From positions 1 through 9,456 of the forward strand of contig CALKBB010000241.1 of NCBI GenBank assembly GCA_937989795.1: a DNA stretch of 9,456 bases. Direction: 5' to 3'. The notes beneath the pieces were generated by a model. It saw only the letters and a list, made by a program, of their open reading frames with translations, had not been told where the DNA came from and did no database searches. This DNA is from an uncultured Collinsella sp. (GTDB lineage Bacteria > Actinomycetota > Coriobacteriia > Coriobacteriales > Coriobacteriaceae). The translations under genes were made by a program, and so were the position numbers. Of this stretch, positions 5,643 to 9,456 are shown in pieces (within the stretch, counting starts at the first letter, position 1; each line of letters begins with the position of its first letter).

Positions 5643-5685
5643 GCAAGACGGGCTTTGAGGGGCGACCGATCAAGGTCCGTCTTGC
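5643..5685 (+). promoter_or_regulatory. Stem-loop between the UreE-like and HAD genes
   Basis: GCAAGACGG (5643-5651) and CCGTCTTGC (5677-5685) are perfect 9-bp complements around a 25-nt loop, extendable by one G-T pair. No U-run follows, so it is not a classic terminator. It ends 28 nt before the HAD start and could affect mRNA stability or expression of the HAD gene. Confidence 0.45.
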
Positions 5686-5713
5686 TGTTGATATGAGGCT
5701 TTGGGGGAAGCAT

Positions 5714-6511
5714 ATGGGTCTTGAGGGAATCAAACTGATTGCATGCGATTTGGACGGCACGTTGCTGCATCCGGGGGAGCGCGAGCTGCGTTCCGAGGCC
5801 TTTGAGCTTATCGATGAGCTGCATCGTCGTGGTATCGTGTTTATGCCGGCGAGTGGCCGTCAATATGCGAGCTTGCGCTACCTGTTTGCCCCGGTGGCCG
5901 ATGAGCTCGCCTATGTATGCGAAAACGGAACCCTGGTGATGAGCGAGGGGCGTGCCGTTGTCAAGCGCTCTATGGAGCGTAGCCTTGCTATGGCTATCGC
6001 GAATGCCGTGGTTGCGTATCCCCATACCGACGTGACCCTTTCGTGTGAGGGGCACATCTACGCCATGAGCGGTAACGATGCGTTCGTCGACCATTTGCGC
6101 TATGTGGTCCACTGCGATGTGGCGGTGGTCGACCGTCCCGAGGACATCGACGAGGATGTCATTAAGATTGGCTTCCAGACGCCCGAGGTGGATTATCCGG
6201 CAGCCCGGGAGTATTTCGAGCGCCTCTTTAGCGATCGTGTCGAAGTGATGACGTCGGGAACCGCATGGACGGACTTGATCGGTTTCGGTTCGGGCAAGGG
6301 CTCCGCGCTTGCCGATTACGGTCGTGCCCTGGGTATTTCGCCCGATGAGATGATGGCATTTGGCGACAATGAGAACGATCGCGACATGCTCAACGTCGTG
6401 GGCCATCCCTATCTGATGGAGAGCTGCAACCCCACCATGCGCGGTATCAACGATCGCGTCCGTTACGTGCACACGGTCGAAGAAGAACTGCACCGCCTGC
6501 TCGCCGAGTAG
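5714..6511 (+). CDS. Cof-type HAD-IIB family sugar-phosphate phosphatase
   Basis: This is a predicted Mg-dependent phosphatase of the HAD superfamily, Cof/YidA/YbiV type; such enzymes dephosphorylate sugar phosphates, flavin or cofactor phosphates with loose specificity. The 265-residue product has motif I DLDGTLL (12-18, nucleophile D12 and D14), motif II ASGR (47-50, S48), motif III lysine K195 in GSGKGSAL, and motif IV FGDNENDRDML (216-226, D218 and D222). The cap domain lies between, roughly residues 85-180, as in class IIB. I chose ATG 5714 because GGGGGAAG lies just upstream (5703-5710) and the product starts directly before motif I. ATG 5639 and ATG 5693 in frame lack good sites. It lies 83 nt after the UreE-like gene on the same strand; a functional link is not evident. 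Confidence 0.92.
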   Translation: MGLEGIKLIACDLDGTLLHPGERELRSEAFELIDELHRRGIVFMPASGRQYASLRYLFAPVADELAYVCENGTLVMSEGRAVVKRSMERSLAMAIANAVVAYPHTDVTLSCEGHIYAMSGNDAFVDHLRYVVHCDVAVVDRPEDIDEDVIKIGFQTPEVDYPAAREYFERLFSDRVEVMTSGTAWTDLIGFGSGKGSALADYGRALGISPDEMMAFGDNENDRDMLNVVGHPYLMESCNPTMRGINDRVRYVHTVEEELHRLLAE

Positions 6512-6514
6512 GTT

Positions 6515-6585
6515 TTCGGGACATGCCTAGAAATGTACTGTTTGCTGCAAAGCGCGGAAAGGTGGATTTTAAGGCATGTCCCGAA
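6515..6585. repeat. Hairpin element with CGGGACAT ends (copy 2), between convergent genes
   Basis: TTCGGGACATGCCT (6515-6528) and AGGCATGTCCCGAA (6572-6585) are perfect 14-bp inverted repeats. After one A/A mismatch, GAAAT (6530-6534) and ATTTT (6566-6570) pair for five more positions, one of them G-T. The remaining loop has a small TTTG/CAAA stem (6541-6551). The core from CGGGACAT to ATGTCCCG is 67 nt (6517-6583). It fills the gap between the stops of the HAD gene and the perR-like gene and could act as a bidirectional transcription stop, although no T-run follows. Its ends match the element at 217-290. Confidence 0.8.
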
Positions 6586-6588
6586 CAT

Positions 6589-6969
6589 CTACCGGCAGTC
6601 GGGGCAGAGACCCTCGAAGATGGTGTAGTGCGACGTGACGTGCCAGCCGATTTGCTCGGACGCCTTGGCGTCGAGCTGGGCATCGAAGGGGAGCGGTACG
6701 TCGATGACGCGGCTGCACGAGGTGCAGATGATATGCGCATGCGGCTCGATCGTGCGATCGAAGCGGCTACCGCCCGGCGTCTTGATGGAGAGGATTTCGC
6801 CTGCGTCGGCCAAGAGATTGAGATTGCGGTAGACCGTACCGCGGCTGATTTTGTCATCCTGCGCGCGCACGACGTTGTAGATTTCGTCGGCGGTGGGATG
6901 GTTATAGCTTTGGCGCACGGCGTCAAGAACCAGCTTTCGCTGCTTGGTATTCCTTCTTTGCACCGCCAT
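6589..6969 (-). CDS. Fur-family transcriptional regulator, PerR-like
   Basis: This is a metal-dependent repressor that likely senses peroxide. The 126-residue product starts with a winged helix (recognition region SRGTVYRNLNLLADAGEI, 42-59) and ends with a metal-binding dimer domain. Two CxxC pairs, C82/C85 and C122/C125, form the expected structural zinc site. The five regulatory ligands of B. subtilis PerR (H37, D85, H91, H93, D104) align by eye with H24 in HPTADEIY, D71 in SRFD, H77 and H79 in EPHAH, and D90 in RVIDV. The aspartate at the last position favours PerR over Fur. The protein is shorter at the N-terminus than most relatives. ATG 6969 has GAGG sites just upstream. No peroxide-defence gene is adjacent, so targets are unknown. 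Confidence 0.88.
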   Translation of the reverse strand: MAVQRRNTKQRKLVLDAVRQSYNHPTADEIYNVVRAQDDKISRGTVYRNLNLLADAGEILSIKTPGGSRFDRTIEPHAHIICTSCSRVIDVPLPFDAQLDAKASEQIGWHVTSHYTIFEGLCPDCR

Positions 6970-7030
6970 GCGCCTCGCCTCTTTTCTATTAACGGTCGTA
7001 GGTAAATGATACCGTATTTAGCACACAATA
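6970..7030 (-). promoter_or_regulatory. Possible promoter/operator of the PerR-like gene
   Basis: This AT-rich gap contains TATCAT on the minus strand (7011-7006), 17 bp from a weak -35 (TTAGTA, 7034-7029) that overlaps the end of the acylphosphatase gene. An inverted repeat GGTA-AATGA-TACC (7001-7013) covers the -10. It is not a good match to the B. subtilis PerR box, but its position would suit autoregulation. Confidence 0.35.
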
Positions 7031-7441
7031 CTAATAATGAGGACTGAAACCGTCTTCATTGGCAAGTGGGGCTCGGGCCTGGGCGTCTACGAGGCGAAAA
7101 CGCGTTCCCATGCGCTCGTAGGAGGCATGAAGTGCCTCGAGATGAGATAGGATATTTGCCGGAGCTCCCTGTATCTCCATCTCGACTGAGCCGTCTTCCA
7201 TGTTACGCACCCAGCCGGTGAGGGAGCGTGCCTGCGCGAGGTTGGTGTTGGTAAAGCGAAAACCAACGCCTTGGACTTGCCCCGTCCAGTGCAGGAAATA
7301 GCGCAGGGGAGTGTTTTGAGTGGCCTCGTCGCTTGCGAGCACGGTAAGCCTGCGGCGCAGCTCGAGCTCGACGTTTGATGGTTTTTGAGGCTCTCGACTG
7401 CCGCCGGTGACGCTGGAGAAGAACGTATCGAAGAGGCCCAT
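7031..7441 (-). CDS. Acylphosphatase with N-terminal extension
   Basis: Acylphosphatases hydrolyse carboxyl-phosphate bonds such as those of acetyl phosphate or 1,3-bisphosphoglycerate. The 136-residue product has the family core at about residues 46-136: GQVQGVGFRF (54-63) with the phosphate-binding arginine R62, LTGWVRNMEDGSVEMEIQG (74-92) with the catalytic asparagine N80, and a usual C-terminal region. Typical acylphosphatases have about 90 residues. The extra 45 at the N-terminus include a hydrophobic start (MGLFDTFFSSV) and a charged stretch, with no known domain. ATG 7441 is 2 nt after the stop of the oxidoreductase gene, which suggests coupled translation; only a weak AGG lies upstream, inside the preceding gene. 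A longer open frame reaching back to 7576 is just overlap with that gene. Confidence 0.9.
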   Translation of the reverse strand: MGLFDTFFSSVTGGSREPQKPSNVELELRRRLTVLASDEATQNTPLRYFLHWTGQVQGVGFRFTNTNLAQARSLTGWVRNMEDGSVEMEIQGAPANILSHLEALHASYERMGTRFRLVDAQARAPLANEDGFSPHY

Positions 7442-7443
7442 CG

Positions 7444-8550
7444 CTATGCCTGCTTGCCTGCGTCGGCCGGGAAGGTTATGCCGGCCTGCTGACGCACGGC
7501 ATCCATGATGCGTAGTGAGACGAGCGTGACATCGCGGTAGTGGCCAAGCTCGTGGCGTCCCGCCGGGGTCTCCCAAATCTCTTCCTTGACGTTATCGATG
7601 CCGCCGATGGCGGTGATGAAGTCCGTGAGCTCGTATTCCATAGTGTTGCTCGATTTGGGCAGGTCGAGCACGCGGCCGTTATCGCCCTGTTCGCGCGGCG
7701 CCTCGGTCGCCGAGCCGCGTACGACGTCGCCGCGATAGTCGATGCGGACGTTGCGGGGCGTGGACAGATGGTCGATCTGGATAGTGCCACGCTCGCCTTC
7801 GATCTGCGAGGGCAGTAGGTCATTCGTAATTTTGGAGTGCGCGAGCTCGACGGAGATTCGGCCACCGCCGTAGCTGGCGAGGATGGAACCGCAGCCGTCG
7901 ATGGGGCCGTGCGTGAGCTGTCGCGTGGTGGGGTCGAGCAGAGTAGCCATGCTCGTAAGGCCGGAGGGCATGCCGAAAATCTCGACCATGGGCTCGACGG
8001 TGTAGACGCCAATATCCATGAGGGAACCCGATGCCATATTGCAGTCGAAGATATTGGTGGCGCGTCCCGCGAGAATCTCGTTGTAGCGCGAGGAATATTT
8101 TCCAAAGCGCAATGAGGCGCGGCGGATGGGGGCGATCTCACCCAGGGCGTCCTCGATGGCGTGGAAGGCGGGATCGTGGAGGGGACGCATGGCCTCGAGG
8201 GCCACGACATCTGCTGCCTCGGCAGCGCGGAAGACTTCCAGCGCTTGCGCCTCGGTGGCGCAGAAGGGCTTCTCGACGATGACGTGCTTGCCACCGGCGA
8301 TGCAGGCAAGGGCCTGCTCGTAGTGAAGTGCGTTGGGGCTGCCGATATAGACGGCGTCGACGTCGGCGGCTGCCGCGAGCTCATCGAGTGAAGTAAAGTT
8401 TCGCTCGCCACCGCGCTCGGCGGTAAAGGCAGCACCGCGATTGGCATCGCGCGAGAGCGTGCCCACAAACGCGGCTTGGTCGTTGGCGTTGACGACCTGG
8501 ATAAAGTCGTCGGTAATCATGGATGTGCCGATGGTCGCTATACGCAGCAT
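7444..8550 (-). CDS. Gfo/Idh/MocA family NAD(P)-dependent oxidoreductase
   Basis: This family oxidises or reduces hydroxyl groups of sugars, inositols and related compounds with NAD(P). The 368-residue product has an N-terminal Rossmann start (LRIATIGTSMITDDF, 2-16), a less canonical form of the GxGxxG loop. The family motif EKP lies at 93-95 (HVIVEKPFCAT). The C-terminal domain has GSLMDIGVYTVEP (175-187), with the conserved aspartate, glycine and tyrosine of the active-site helix. Length is typical. The exact substrate cannot be read from sequence. ATG 8550 is preceded by GAGGGGG about 4 nt upstream. It is followed by the acylphosphatase gene after 2 nt, so the two are probably one transcript. 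A possible -10 (TACACT, 8589-8584) lies upstream. Confidence 0.92.
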   Translation of the reverse strand: MLRIATIGTSMITDDFIQVVNANDQAAFVGTLSRDANRGAAFTAERGGERNFTSLDELAAAADVDAVYIGSPNALHYEQALACIAGGKHVIVEKPFCATEAQALEVFRAAEAADVVALEAMRPLHDPAFHAIEDALGEIAPIRRASLRFGKYSSRYNEILAGRATNIFDCNMASGSLMDIGVYTVEPMVEIFGMPSGLTSMATLLDPTTRQLTHGPIDGCGSILASYGGGRISVELAHSKITNDLLPSQIEGERGTIQIDHLSTPRNVRIDYRGDVVRGSATEAPREQGDNGRVLDLPKSSNTMEYELTDFITAIGGIDNVKEEIWETPAGRHELGHYRDVTLVSLRIMDAVRQQAGITFPADAGKQA

Positions 8551-8625
8551 GTATCCCCCTCGTGCCGTTCGGTTTACAGGATGAGTGTAGCGCGAAGGGG
8601 CAGGAAATAGCGTACGAAAACGCCG

Positions 8626-9111
8626 TTACAGGTCGCTCTCGTTAAAGCCGGTGTCGATATCGAGGTTGCTGCCGTCGGCCGCCGTGGTGGCGAGCTCGTC
8701 GCAGCGCTCGTTGAGCTCATGGCCGGCGTGACCCTTAACCCAGATGAACTCAACCTTGTGCTTGCTCTTTGCGGTGAGCAGGCGCTCCCACAGATCGCGG
8801 TTCTTGACGGGCTGCTTGTTGGCGGTCTTCCAGCCGCGTTTTTTCCATCCGTCAATCCAGTGCTTGTTGAAGGCGTTAACGACGTACTGCGAATCGGAAT
8901 GGACTTCGACGTCGCAGGGGCGGTTGAGCGCCTCGAGTGCCACGATAACGGCCATGAGCTCCATGCGGTTGTTGGTGGTCTTGGCGTAGCCGCGCGAAAG
9001 CTCAGAGGTGAAGGTCTTGCCGGCGGGGTTGGTGTATTTGAGCACGGCGCCGTAGCCGCCGCGTCCCGGATTTGATCGGGCCGAGCCGTCGGTATAGATG
9101 ATGACCTTCAC
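8626..9111 (-). CDS. rnhA: Ribonuclease HI
   Basis: RNase HI cuts the RNA strand of RNA-DNA hybrids, removing primers and R-loops. The 161-residue product carries the four catalytic acidic residues: D8 in YTDGSARSNPG, E51 in NNRMELMAV, D73 in HSDSQYV and D138 in ERCDELA. H128 lies in VKGHAGH. The basic handle region (WKKRGWKTANKQPVKNRDLW, 89-108) is present. About ten residues after the core (SNLDIDTGFNESDL) form an acidic tail. I chose GTG 9111, because AAAGGA lies 5 nt upstream and the protein then begins MKVIIYTDG as in the family; an ATG at 9162 would add 17 residues without a site. A possible promoter has TACAAT at 9155-9150. Confidence 0.95.
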   Translation of the reverse strand: MKVIIYTDGSARSNPGRGGYGAVLKYTNPAGKTFTSELSRGYAKTTNNRMELMAVIVALEALNRPCDVEVHSDSQYVVNAFNKHWIDGWKKRGWKTANKQPVKNRDLWERLLTAKSKHKVEFIWVKGHAGHELNERCDELATTAADGSNLDIDTGFNESDL

Positions 9112-9116
9112 ATGGT

Positions 9117-9122
9117 TCCTTT
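9117..9122 (-). promoter_or_regulatory. Ribosome-binding site supporting the GTG start of rnhA
   Basis: AAAGGA on the minus strand is followed by ACCAT and GTG 9111. An ATG overlapping the spacer is out of frame and meets TGA at once. Confidence 0.6.
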
Positions 9123-9149
9123 CGTTGGGTACGTTTCGCGTGAGTGACC

Positions 9150-9155
9150 ATTGTA
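9150..9155 (-). promoter_or_regulatory. Possible -10 box of rnhA
   Basis: TACAAT on the minus strand differs from consensus at one position and lies about 40 nt before the GTG start. The nearest -35-like hexamer, TTGCTA (9181-9176), is 20 bp away, longer than ideal, and overlaps the end of the LysR gene. Confidence 0.35.
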
Positions 9156-9174
9156 GCGCCATGCCCGCCGGGGG

Positions 9175-9456
9175 CTAGCAATCTACGATTTCTACCCCGT
9201 CTTCCGACAGTTGGTTGGCATGGATGATGCGGTTGAGCTCGTCGAGGTATTGCTGCAAGAGGGGAGAGGGCTTGCGGTCGTCATGCATGATGTAGCCCAC
9301 ATGCATCGTCGGGGCGTCTGCCAGGGGGATCGAGGCCATGCCCCACTGCATTTCGCTGGAGAGTACGCCGGTCGACAGCGCATAGCCGTTCGAGGTGATA
9401 AGCAGGTTGGTGAGCGTCCCGCGGTCGGATACGCGGATATTGCGGTTGCAGGGAAT
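9175..9456 (-). CDS. LysR-type transcriptional regulator, C-terminal part (cut by window edge)
   Basis: The minus-strand frame ending in TAG (9175-9177) is open for 93 codons to the right edge of the window, so only the C-terminal end is present. The sequence RVSDRGTLTNLLITSNGYAL followed by STGVLSSEMQ and GMASIPLADAP matches the second half of a LysR substrate-binding domain. After it comes HVGYIMHDDRKPSPLLQQYLDEL, as at the end of many LysR proteins. The DNA-binding helix-turn-helix lies outside the window. LysR proteins usually sense a small ligand and often control a divergent neighbour, which cannot be seen here. An overlapping minus-strand frame at 9192-9383 is a shadow of this one. Confidence 0.8.
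   Translation of the reverse strand: MPCNRNIRVSDRGTLTNLLITSNGYALSTGVLSSEMQWGMASIPLADAPTMHVGYIMHDDRKPSPLLQQYLDELNRIIHANQLSEDGVEIVDC

Noticed and set aside
5627..6493. 288-codon open frame antisense to the HAD gene
   Set aside because: The sense strand has all four HAD motifs; the antisense frame is a by-product of codon bias.
6523..7005. Plus-strand frame of 160 codons across the second hairpin and the perR-like gene
   Set aside because: It starts inside the repeat element and runs antisense to a gene with a full Fur/PerR ligand set.
7476..8468. 330-codon alternative minus-strand frame within the oxidoreductase gene
   Set aside because: It is rich in Ser, Pro and Arg, has no domain, and overlaps the in-frame EKP and GSLMDIG motifs of the real gene.
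9163..9175. GCCC/GGGC hairpin after the LysR gene as a terminator
   Set aside because: The stem is 4 bp with no T-run, and it overlaps the region where the rnhA promoter would lie.

Overview
The window looks like chromosomal DNA of a coriobacterium, most likely Collinsella or a close relative. The basis is the GC-rich coding sequence, the strong codon bias to G/C at third positions, Shine-Dalgarno-led starts and the style of the proteins. This assignment is an inference from sequence feel, not from a search. The DNA is dense housekeeping and metabolic sequence. I see no rRNA, tRNA, CRISPR array, transposase gene or prophage.

Layout. Bases 1-310 hold no convincing gene. They carry short repeats, competing hairpins and a 74-nt hairpin element, followed by nrdG (311-892, +), the activase of the anaerobic ribonucleotide reductase. 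A compact folate block on + comes next: folE (959-1516), an HD-domain phosphohydrolase one base downstream (1518-2099), and folB (2143-2628). Two minus-strand hydrolase genes follow: a YgjP/M48-like zinc metallopeptidase (2635-3411), which converges on folB with a 6-nt gap, and an M19 membrane-dipeptidase-family enzyme (3486-4499). The 120-bp divergent region 4500-4619 then leads to a + strand pair, an FKBP/SlyD-type prolyl isomerase (4620-5048) and a UreE-like protein (5052-5630), then a Cof-type HAD phosphatase (5714-6511). A second hairpin element (6515-6585) separates this from a minus-strand block: a PerR-like Fur-family repressor (6589-6969), an acylphosphatase with an N-terminal extension (7031-7441) coupled to a Gfo/Idh/MocA oxidoreductase (7444-8550), ribonuclease HI (8626-9111), and the C-terminal end of a LysR-type regulator that runs off the right edge (9175-9456).

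How the genes may work together. FolE makes 7,8-dihydroneopterin triphosphate and FolB cleaves dihydroneopterin. The step between them needs phosphate removal, and the HD protein sits exactly there, so it is a natural candidate for that step. The FKBP/SlyD-like gene and the UreE-like gene belong to families with known nickel roles and are 3 nt apart, although no urease gene is in view. This suggests a small nickel-handling or protein-maturation pair. NrdG and the PerR-like regulator fit an anaerobe that must sense peroxide.

The most unusual non-coding signal is a pair of unrelated-looking intergenic hairpins (217-290 and 6517-6583) with the same ends, CGGGACAT...ATGTCCCG. They may be copies from one family of small palindromic repeats.
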